Positions 1 through 5,201 of a stretch of 7,294 nt of DNA are shown here, piece after piece. Made by a program: the position numbers and the translations under genes. The DNA is from Bacteroidales bacterium (lineage in GTDB: Bacteria > Bacteroidota > Bacteroidia > Bacteroidales > UBA932). The DNA is taken from NCBI GenBank assembly GCA_017429205.1, contig JAFRPH010000082.1, forward strand, positions 1-7,294, in the 5' to 3' direction. Under the pieces are notes generated by a model, which was not told the origin of the DNA, ran no database searches, and saw only the letters and a program-made list of their open reading frames with translations. How positions within the stretch are numbered: the first letter of the stretch is position 1; the number at the start of each line of letters is the position of its first letter.

Positions 1-1
1 G

Positions 2-478
2 GTCGATGCCACCATCGTCGCTGACAGCATCGCCCGTCAGATCGAGGGCCGCGTGAGCTACCGCCGCGCCATCAAGATGGCCATCGCCACCGCCATGCGC
101 GTGGGCGCCGAGGGCATCAAGGTCCAGATCAGCGGCCGCGTCGGTGGCGCTGAAATCGCCCGTTCCGAGATGTTCAAGGAAGGCCGCACCCCGCTGCACA
201 CCTTCCGTGCCGACATCGACTACGCCCTGGCCGTGGCCCGCACCCAGATGGGTACCATGGGTATCAAGGTGTGGATCTGCAACGGCGAGAAGTACGGCAA
301 GCAGGACCTCTCCCCGAACGCCGGCTTCGCCGCGAACGCCCAGGCTCCGGCCGGTGGACGTCGTGAAGGTGGCCGTGGCGACCGCCGCGGAGGCCGTGGC
401 GACCGTCGTGGGGACCGTGGCGAGCGTGGCGAGCGTGGCGAGCGCCGTGAGCGCCGCGACGACCGCGACCGCCGCTAA
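2..478 (+). CDS. rpsC: 30S ribosomal protein S3, C-terminal part (5' end outside window)
   Basis: Ribosomal protein S3 of the small subunit head, at the mRNA entry site. The frame is open from the left edge, and about 110 N-terminal residues, including most of the KH RNA-binding domain, are missing by comparison with E. coli S3. The visible part is the S3 C-terminal domain. It includes the stretch with [13 protein letters not shown], then [19 protein letters not shown], then [15 protein letters not shown] and [10 protein letters not shown], all hallmark S3 segments. After the domain ends near KQDLSPN there is a short Ala-rich linker. The last 41 residues (353-475) consist only of Arg (18), Gly (12) and Asp/Glu (11). 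Codons such as CGT and GGT are frequent in the tail. S3 is normally followed by rplP (L16), rpmC and rpsQ; here a terminator and unrelated genes follow. Identity is certain from the domain; the tail's role is unknown. Confidence 0.97.
   Translation, partial: VDATIVADSIARQIEGRVSYRRAIKMAIATAMRVGAEGIKVQISGRVGGAEIARSEMFKEGRTPLHTFRADIDYALAVARTQMGTMGIKVWICNGEKYGKQDLSPNAGFAANAQAPAGGRREGGRGDRRGGRGDRRGDRGERGERGERRERRDDRDRR
416..460 (+). repeat. 9-bp tandem repeat inside the rpsC tail
   Basis: Three exact in-frame copies of CGTGGCGAG (416-424, 425-433, 434-442) encode Arg-Gly-Glu, followed by two diverged units (443-451 and 452-460). Related RGD-coding units lie just upstream. The array is a likely site of length variation by slippage, and a place where short-read assemblies can fail. 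Confidence 0.85.
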
Positions 479-504
479 TCCCGGCTGCTAAACGCTAAGA
501 AAGG

Positions 505-532
505 CACTCCTCCTTGCGGGGAGTGTTTTTTT
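505..532 (+). terminator. Intrinsic terminator after rpsC
   Basis: The arm CACTCCTC (505-512) pairs with GGGGAGTG (518-525), giving 8 bp with one G-T wobble and a 5-nt loop CTTGC (513-517). A run of seven T residues follows (526-532), and an A-rich stretch precedes the stem. This is a textbook Rho-independent terminator 26 nt past the rpsC stop codon. It implies that rpsC is the last gene of its transcript. Confidence 0.88.
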
Positions 533-543
533 GTGTATCTTTG
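514..543 (+). promoter_or_regulatory. Bacteroidetes-type promoter, interleaved with the rpsC terminator
   Basis: TTG at 514-516 (-33 element) is separated by 19 bp from TATCTTTG at 536-543, a full match to the TAnnTTTG -7 element used by the main sigma factor of Bacteroidetes. The predicted transcription start is roughly 547-551. The -33 element sits in the loop of the upstream terminator hairpin, and the spacer contains the hairpin's 3' arm and T-run, so the two signals share DNA. It should drive the four-gene set at 565-4709. Confidence 0.82.
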
Positions 544-564
544 CGGGGATTAATGCGATTGACG

Positions 565-1086
565 ATGAAACGGATGATTTTGAGCCTGGTGGCGCTGGCG
601 GCGGCCTTGACGATGGCCGCGCAGGTGCGCCCGCAGAGCAACCATACGGTGTCCACGACCTTGGGATTGGGCCTGGAGTACGGGTATGAATGGGCCTTCG
701 CCGGGCAGGCGTCGGTCATCGGCCGGATCGGGTACGCGTCCAAGGATTTCCTGCTGCGGAGCTCCCTGGACAATTTCCAGTGGAGCACGACGATGGCGCC
801 GATGGTGACGCTGGAGCCGCGGTACTATTTCCTGATGAATTGGCGCGAGGCTCACGGGAAGTACACGTCCGGCAATTCTGCGGAGTTCTTCAGCGTTCCG
901 ACGACGCTCACCCTCGCCAAGGATGCGAGGGGGATCGGCGAGCTGGCCGTTTCGCCGGTGCTCGGCGTGCGCCGGGCCTTCGCCCGGCACTGGTTCCACG
1001 AGTTCACCGCCGGGGCGGACTTCCTGTGCTACCCCACCTTCATCGTGACACCGCGCATCGGCTATCGGATCGGATTTTTATTCTAA
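565..1086 (+). CDS. Small exported protein, probable outer-membrane beta-barrel
   Basis: The protein has a signal peptide: MKRM, then a hydrophobic core ILSLVALAAALTM, with likely cleavage near Ala-Ala-Gln. About 153 mature residues follow with alternating hydrophobic and polar stretches rich in Gly, Tyr, Phe and Arg. Examples are the segments with LGLGLEYGYEW, VTLEPRYYF and a last strand TPRIGYRIGFLF ending in Phe. These features are typical of small outer-membrane beta-barrels in Bacteroidetes. No specific family or function is recognised. The frame is open upstream to 514, but the promoter ends at 543, so earlier starts cannot be on this transcript. ATG 553 would leave almost no leader; ATG 565 leaves about 15 nt and gives a clean signal peptide, so I chose it (173 residues). 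ATG 574 is also possible. It is the first gene of the set, 12 nt before the TlpA-like gene. Confidence 0.78.
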   Translation: MKRMILSLVALAAALTMAAQVRPQSNHTVSTTLGLGLEYGYEWAFAGQASVIGRIGYASKDFLLRSSLDNFQWSTTMAPMVTLEPRYYFLMNWREAHGKYTSGNSAEFFSVPTTLTLAKDARGIGELAVSPVLGVRRAFARHWFHEFTAGADFLCYPTFIVTPRIGYRIGFLF

Positions 1087-1098
1087 CCTCAAGCATAT

Positions 1099-2157
1099 AT
1101 GAAATTCAACCTGACGCTCCTGGTCGCCGCACTCGCCGTGGCCGCCTGCGCCCCCAAGGCCGGCAAGACCACCCAGGTCGTGGGCCAGTTCACCGAAAAC
1201 GCTCCTGAAACCGTCCGGATCGTCCTCGGCGAGTCCGTCGACACCACCGTCACGGTGACGGACGGCCGTTTCGAGGTCGTCATTCCGACGGACCTCTGCG
1301 ACGTAGCCTATGTCGAGACCGACTACATGCCCGTCTCCTTCATCGCCGACGGCTCCAAGATCACCGTGGATCCGATGGCCGGCACCGCCGTTTCTTCGAA
1401 CAAGAATGGCGCCCAGGCCCATTATGCGGCCTACAACCAGTGGATGGATGCGTTCACGTCAGACTACCGCGCCAGGATGGCCGGATTCGGAGAGGACAAG
1501 GACGCTGCCCAGAAGTATTACGACGAAACCATCGAAAAGTTCTATGATTACCAGAAAGAGACGGCGAAGGCCAACCCGGACAACATCGTGAGCCTGATGG
1601 CCATCAGCAGGATCACGGATGACGATACGGACGAGCTGCTTGCCCTGCTGGACGGCCTTTCGGACGAGATGAAGGCCCTCCCGGTGGTCGTCCAGTTGCG
1701 TGCCGCCCTCGAATCTCAAGGCAAGACCGCCGAGGGCCAGCCCTTCGTGGACTTCACCGTGGTCGAGGAGCCCGCGGCCCCGGAGGCTTCGACCGTCAAG
1801 TTCTCCGACTACGTCGGGAACGGCAAGTACGTCCTGGTCGATTTCTGGGCCTCCTGGTGCGGCCCGTGCCGCGAGGAGATGCCCAATCTCAAGAACGTGT
1901 ACGAGACCTATGCCGGCCCGAACTTCGACATGCTGAGCGTCGCCGTGGCGGACGAGCTGTCGGAGACGCGGAAAGCGGCCGAGGAGCTGGGCATCACCTG
2001 GAACCAGATCGTGAACGCCCAGCAGATTCCGCTCGAGCTCTACGGCATCGACGCCATCCCGCACGTCATCCTCTTCGGCCCTGACGGCACGATCCTCAAG
2101 CGGAACCTCCGCGGCGAGGCGATCGGCGAGGCGGTGAAGGAGGCTTTGGGCTTGTGA
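1099..2157 (+). CDS. TlpA-like thioredoxin-fold lipoprotein (probable thiol-disulfide reductase)
   Basis: Membrane-anchored thiol-disulfide exchange protein acting in the periplasm. Residues 1-17 form a lipoprotein signal with the lipobox VAAC and lipidated Cys17. Residues about 25-95 are beta-rich and resemble the DUF4369-type domain seen before the thioredoxin part in many Bacteroidetes homologues. Residues about 100-210 are mostly helical and charged. Residues about 220-352 form the AhpC/TSA-TlpA thioredoxin fold. It carries the redox motif WASWCGPCREEMP with Cys254 and Cys257, and the cis-proline segment AIPHVILFG with Pro321. The 352-residue length is typical of these fusions. It starts 12 nt after the beta-barrel gene, and its TGA overlaps the uvrC GTG by 4 nt. 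In general such proteins reduce or repair envelope thiols; the partner here is unknown. Confidence 0.92.
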   Translation: MKFNLTLLVAALAVAACAPKAGKTTQVVGQFTENAPETVRIVLGESVDTTVTVTDGRFEVVIPTDLCDVAYVETDYMPVSFIADGSKITVDPMAGTAVSSNKNGAQAHYAAYNQWMDAFTSDYRARMAGFGEDKDAAQKYYDETIEKFYDYQKETAKANPDNIVSLMAISRITDDDTDELLALLDGLSDEMKALPVVVQLRAALESQGKTAEGQPFVDFTVVEEPAAPEASTVKFSDYVGNGKYVLVDFWASWCGPCREEMPNLKNVYETYAGPNFDMLSVAVADELSETRKAAEELGITWNQIVNAQQIPLELYGIDAIPHVILFGPDGTILKRNLRGEAIGEAVKEALGL

Positions 2158-3947
2158 CAGTACGCGAGAAAATAGCCCTGTTTCCGCATTCCCCGGGCGT
2201 CTACCGGTATTATGACGCCGCGGGGAATGTCATCTATGTGGGGAAGGCGAAGGACCTGCACAAGCGGGTCGCGCAGTACTTCGTGCCGCCGGAGCGGCTG
2301 ACGACGAAGACGCGCATCCTCGTGTCCAAGATTGCCGATGCGCAGTACTCGGTCGTGGACACGGAGGCGGACGCCCTGCTGCTGGAGAACAACCTCATCA
2401 AGCAGTACAAGCCCCGCTACAACATCCTCCTGAAGGATTCCAAGACCTATCCCTGGATCTGCGTGACGGGGGACGAGTTCCCGCGGGTGTTCATCACCCG
2501 GCGCATCGACAAGTCCCACGGGAACCGGTATTTCGGCCCCTACAGCAGCGTGATGCACGCGCGGAACCTCGTGGACTTCTTCCGCGAGACCTATCCCCTG
2601 CGCTCCTGCAACTTGAACATCACCTCCGAGGCCATCCTCAAGGGAAAGTTCCGGCCCTGCCTGGACTTCCACATCGGCCGCTGCAAGGCCCCCTGCATCG
2701 GCAAGATCTCGAAAAAGGAGTATGCCGACAACATCGAGGAGATCATCCGCATCCTCACGGGCCGGGGCGGGGAAGTCATCCGCCACTACAAGGCCCTGAT
2801 GGCCGAGGCGGCGGAACGGTTGGAGTTCGAGGACGCCCAGGTGTACAAGGAGAAGATCAGGACGCTGGAGAAGCACTACGCAAAGTCCATCATCACTTCC
2901 GCGGCCGACACCAGCGCCGACGTCTTCTCGCTCGTGCTGGACGCCAACGAGGCCTTCGGCAACTTCCTCCGCATCCGCGGCGGCGCCATCGTCCAGTCCC
3001 TGAACCTGGGCTTCCGCTGCGGCATCGAGGAGGAGCCCGCGTCCATCCTGTCCGCCTTCGTCGCCGAGATCGAATCCAAGTTCGGCGACCTGTCCAAGGA
3101 GGTCATCGTGCCCTTCCTGCCGGACGTGGAGATCGACGGGGTGGAGTTCAAGATCCCCGTCCGGGGCGACAAGCTCGCCCTGCTGGAGCTCAGCGCCAAG
3201 AACGCCAAGGAGTTCCATTTCCACAGCATCAAGCAGCGCGAGCACACCGACCCGGACCAGTTCCGCCTGAGCGTGATGGAGGAGCTCCGGAAGGCCCTGG
3301 AGATGAAGGAGCTGCCGCACCATATGGAGTGCTTCGACAACTCCAACATCCAGGGGACGAACCCCGTGGCCTCCTGCGTCGTGTTCCGCGACGCGGAGCC
3401 CTCCAAGAAGGATTACCGCCGGTTCAAGATCAAGACCGTCATCGGCGCCAACGACTTCGCGTCGATGAAGGAGGTCGTGAATCGCCGCTACGCCCGGATG
3501 CTGGAAGAGGCGCCGGACGACCTGCCGCAGCTCGTCGTGATCGACGGCGGCAAGGGCCAGCTGGACGCGGCCTACCAGGCGCTCGCGGAGCTCGGCCTGA
3601 CGGAGAAGCTCACGGTCGTGGGCCTGGCGAAACGCCTGGAGGAGGTCATCCGCGTGGGCGACCCGTACCCCCTGTTCATCGACCGCAACTCCCAGGCTCT
3701 GAAGGTGCTCCAGCGCATCCGCGACGAGGCGCACCGCTTCGGCATCACGTTCCACCGCAACCTCCGCTCCAAGGCCGCCATCCAGAGCGCCCTGCGCGAG
3801 ATCAAGGGCGTGGGCGAAAAGACCGAGCAGCGCCTCCTCCTCCATTATGGTTCCGTCGCGAAGATCGCCCAGGCGCCCCTGGAGGACCTGTCGGCCCTCG
3901 TGGGCGCGGAGCTCGCGGTGAGGATACACGATTACCTGAATGAATAG
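2154..3947 (+). CDS. uvrC: UvrABC excinuclease subunit C
   Basis: UvrC makes both incisions around a DNA lesion in nucleotide excision repair, acting with UvrA and UvrB in the cytoplasm. At 597 residues it is full length. The GIY-YIG nuclease domain is at about 12-95: PGVYRYY, then IYVGKAKDLHKRV. Tyr28, Arg38 and Glu78 (in ALLLENNLIK) sit at the expected catalytic positions for the 3' cut. A Cys-containing stretch lies at about 150-185. The UVR motif that contacts UvrB is at about 205-243 (LEFEDAQVYKEKI). The RNase H-like endonuclease domain for the 5' cut follows, with Asp395 in CFDNSNIQG, Asp464 in VVIDGGKGQ and His527 in RDEAHRFGITFHR. A C-terminal helix-hairpin-helix DNA-binding region (EIKGVGEKTEQRLL) ends the protein. 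All key residues are present, so it should be active. GTG at 2154 overlaps the upstream TGA and fits the normal UvrC N-terminus, suggesting translational coupling. Confidence 0.98.
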   Translation: MTVREKIALFPHSPGVYRYYDAAGNVIYVGKAKDLHKRVAQYFVPPERLTTKTRILVSKIADAQYSVVDTEADALLLENNLIKQYKPRYNILLKDSKTYPWICVTGDEFPRVFITRRIDKSHGNRYFGPYSSVMHARNLVDFFRETYPLRSCNLNITSEAILKGKFRPCLDFHIGRCKAPCIGKISKKEYADNIEEIIRILTGRGGEVIRHYKALMAEAAERLEFEDAQVYKEKIRTLEKHYAKSIITSAADTSADVFSLVLDANEAFGNFLRIRGGAIVQSLNLGFRCGIEEEPASILSAFVAEIESKFGDLSKEVIVPFLPDVEIDGVEFKIPVRGDKLALLELSAKNAKEFHFHSIKQREHTDPDQFRLSVMEELRKALEMKELPHHMECFDNSNIQGTNPVASCVVFRDAEPSKKDYRRFKIKTVIGANDFASMKEVVNRRYARMLEEAPDDLPQLVVIDGGKGQLDAAYQALAELGLTEKLTVVGLAKRLEEVIRVGDPYPLFIDRNSQALKVLQRIRDEAHRFGITFHRNLRSKAAIQSALREIKGVGEKTEQRLLLHYGSVAKIAQAPLEDLSALVGAELAVRIHDYLNE

Positions 3948-3975
3948 AGATTTCTCGACAAGCTCGAAATGACAA
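3948..3975 (+). repeat. Short dispersed-repeat-like element at the uvrC/pnuC junction
   Basis: The bases directly after the uvrC stop form an imperfect inverted repeat: ATTTCTCGA (3950-3958), spacer CAAGC, then TCGAAAT (3964-3970). From memory, this matches a family of short intergenic repeats common in Bacteroidetes genomes. When translated on the minus strand they give the recurrent spurious peptide CHFELVEKSL, and exactly that peptide is encoded here. Only one copy is visible in the window, so the repeat status rests on recognition. The ATG used by the next gene (3969) is part of the element. Confidence 0.6.
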
Positions 3976-4709
3976 AGGTAGACGACAAGACTTTCAACAA
4001 ATGGTTCAACACCTTCATCCTCGTGGGGATGGCGGTGGTGACGGTGGTCGTGACGGCCATCAAGTTCAAGGATGCGGACAGCGGAAGGGCGATGCTCCTG
4101 ATATCGGCCTTTGGGTCGCTGATGGGCGTCCTTTGCACGGTCCTGGCGGCCAACGGCCGGATTCTGACGTTCCTGTTCGGGATCTTGGACGTGTCCATCT
4201 ACGGGGTGATGTGCCTCATCGGCACCAAGTACGGGAATGCGGCCCTGCATCTGCTGTATTTCCTGCCGATGCAGTTCGTGGGGTATTTCCAGTGGAAGAA
4301 CCGGGGCGCGCACGAGGAAAAGAAAGTGCAGGCCCGGCGGCTCAGCGGAAAGCAGTGGCTGCTGTACGGCGGCATCTTCCTGGTGGGCCTCGTCGCCGCC
4401 TACTTCATCCTCGCCGCCTTGGACAAGAAAGAGGCGGCGGGCGTCATCAAATGGGTGGCGATGGCCGACGCCTTCTCGATGATGTGCAACATCCTGGGCC
4501 AGTATCTCTTGTCCACGGCCTATATGGAGCAATGGTATTTTTGGATCCTGGTGAACATTTCAACCATCATCATGTGGGTCCTGACCATCCGCCAGGAGCC
4601 GGATTCGGCCTTCGCGCACATCTACATCGTCAAGTACAGTTTCTACCTGCTGAACTCCCTGAACGGCCTCCGGATCTGGTACAATTTGAGCCGCGGGGAA
4701 ACGGCATGA
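3969..4709 (+). CDS. pnuC: PnuC-family vitamin transporter (nicotinamide riboside or related substrate)
   Basis: Inner-membrane transporter of the PnuC family, which moves nicotinamide riboside by facilitated diffusion; some relatives carry thiamine (PnuT). At 246 residues it has seven or eight hydrophobic segments, at about 13-33, 42-62, 66-86, 90-110, 126-150, 160-182, 187-208 and 218-240. Family-type stretches include ILTFLFGILDVSIYGVM, the Tyr-Phe-Gln-Trp-Lys-Asn segment around Trp109, and a C-terminal half with EQWYFWILVN (Trp189, Trp192, Asn196) followed by LNSLNGLRIWY. The first ATG lies 22 nt after the uvrC stop, within a repeat-like sequence, and precedes the first membrane segment by a short charged helix, so I kept it. 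It is likely co-transcribed with uvrC. The substrate cannot be fixed from sequence: no TPP riboswitch or NAD gene is adjacent. Confidence 0.88.
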   Translation: MTKVDDKTFNKWFNTFILVGMAVVTVVVTAIKFKDADSGRAMLLISAFGSLMGVLCTVLAANGRILTFLFGILDVSIYGVMCLIGTKYGNAALHLLYFLPMQFVGYFQWKNRGAHEEKKVQARRLSGKQWLLYGGIFLVGLVAAYFILAALDKKEAAGVIKWVAMADAFSMMCNILGQYLLSTAYMEQWYFWILVNISTIIMWVLTIRQEPDSAFAHIYIVKYSFYLLNSLNGLRIWYNLSRGETA

Positions 4710-4731
4710 TGTTTGATTTGGGAGGGATTGC

Positions 4732-4762
4732 TTTCATTTTTCGGAAATTTTTGCTTACTTTG
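4732..4762 (+). promoter_or_regulatory. Probable acpP promoter
   Basis: TTACTTTG at 4755-4762 matches the Bacteroidetes -7 element TAnnTTTG except at the second base. A T-rich TTTC at 4732-4735 lies about 19 bp upstream, as a weak -33 candidate; the nearest true TTG (4728-4730) is 24 bp away. The base composition turns sharply AT-rich here compared with the genes on both sides. The predicted start near 4767-4769 gives an AT-rich leader of about 45 nt before acpP. Confidence 0.62.
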
Positions 4763-4813
4763 CAGCATAAATGCGAAAACGGTAATAAAACTATAAACTA
4801 AAATCTGACTGTT

Positions 4814-5059
4814 ATGACTAAAGAAGAAATCGTAAAGCAGGTCAAGGACATCATCGTCGACAAGCTCGGCGTTGAGGAATCCGAGGTCACCGAGACCGCC
4901 AGCTTCACCAACGACCTGGGTGCCGACTCCCTGGACACCGTCGAGCTCCTGATGGAATTCGAGAAGGTCTTCGGCATCAAGATTCCCGATGAGGAAACCA
5001 GCGGAATCGACACCGTCGGCGCCGCCATTGAAAAAGTGACTGAGAAGCTCGGCGAGTAA
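4814..5059 (+). CDS. acpP: Acyl carrier protein
   Basis: Carries growing acyl chains as thioesters on a 4'-phosphopantetheine arm in type II fatty acid synthesis, in the cytoplasm. The protein is 81 residues, acidic, with the four-helix ACP pattern and the attachment motif [11 protein letters not shown]. Ser39 is the modified serine (holo-ACP synthase target). Helix II, which docks partner enzymes, reads [23 protein letters not shown]. The ATG follows an AT-rich leader without an obvious Shine-Dalgarno site, as is usual in Bacteroidetes. ACP genes are commonly followed by fabF; here a terminator lies about 20 nt after the stop and the next gene is convergent, so acpP is transcribed alone. Codon use is strongly biased, as expected for an abundant protein. 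Confidence 0.97.
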   Translation: MTKEEIVKQVKDIIVDKLGVEESEVTETASFTNDLGADSLDTVELLMEFEKVFGIKIPDEETSGIDTVGAAIEKVTEKLGE

Positions 5060-5079
5060 TCGCACGACGCATCAAAAAG

Positions 5080-5111
5080 AAAATCCGACTCGAAAGAGCC
5101 GGATTTTTTTT
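5080..5111 (+). terminator. Strong terminator after acpP, probably bidirectional
   Basis: AAAATCCG (5080-5087) pairs with CGGATTTT (5100-5107). After an A/C mismatch, CTC (5089-5091) pairs with GAG (5096-5098) around a GAAA tetraloop, and four further T residues follow. Flanking CATCAAAAA on the left and TTTTGATG on the right can extend the stem with a bulge. On the minus strand the same hairpin is followed by TTTTCTTTTTGATG, so it can also stop transcription from the convergent lipoprotein gene. Confidence 0.9.
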
Positions 5112-5124
5112 GATGTTTATTTAA

Positions 5125-5142
5125 CCGGGGGAAGACCCCCGG
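5125..5142 (-). terminator. GC-only hairpin, possible minus-strand terminator
   Basis: CCGGGGG (5125-5131) and CCCCCGG (5136-5142) form a perfect 7-bp stem with the 4-nt loop AAGA. On the minus strand, downstream of the DUF4270-type gene, the stem is followed by TTAAATAAAC, which is AT-rich but not a real T-run. It may act as a first, weaker stop before the acpP hairpin, or as an RNA 3'-end stabiliser. Confidence 0.45.
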
Positions 5143-5198
5143 ACCCCCTCCGTCGGCTTCGCCTCCAGGGCCGCGTGAAGGCCCCCGAGACCCCTCCC
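5136..5198. repeat. Imperfect GC-rich direct repeats in the convergent intergenic region
   Basis: CCCCCGGACCCCCTCC (5136-5151) recurs in altered form as CCCCCGAGACCCCTCCC (5182-5198), with a small GGC-TTC-GCC palindrome and a GGCC pair between them. The patch is non-coding and lies between the acpP terminator and the stop of the minus-strand lipoprotein gene. It resembles GC-rich intergenic repeat units I recall from Bacteroidales genomes, but a second full copy is not present in this window. Confidence 0.5.
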
Positions 5199-5201
5199 AG
5201 A

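Noticed and set aside
360..475. CRISPR-like or mobile repeat at the rpsC end
   Set aside because: The repeats are in-frame 9-bp coding units of the S3 tail with no spacers.
3329..3943. Long plus-strand frame inside uvrC and similar Arg/Gly/Pro-rich frames elsewhere
   Set aside because: They are out-of-frame readings of a well-conserved gene with extreme Arg, Gly and Pro content and no motif.
3948..3968. Riboswitch upstream of the PnuC-family transporter
   Set aside because: Only 21 nt separate it from uvrC, far too short for a known aptamer such as TPP or NAD.
2040..4532. 830-residue minus-strand open frame antisense to uvrC and pnuC
   Set aside because: It runs antisense to clear uvrC and pnuC genes, is rich in His, Asp, Leu and Arg in the way GC-rich third-position shadows are, and has no recognisable domain. 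It also contains the peptide CHFELVEKSL, which comes from the intergenic repeat.
4710..4754. Possible terminator between pnuC and acpP
   Set aside because: The region has T-runs but I could not find a stable stem before them. Read-through from pnuC into acpP remains possible.
4771..4785. Four-codon micro-ORF (Met-Arg-Lys-Arg) in the acpP leader
   Set aside because: It lies almost at the predicted transcript start, is too short to judge, and shows no attenuator-like structure around it.
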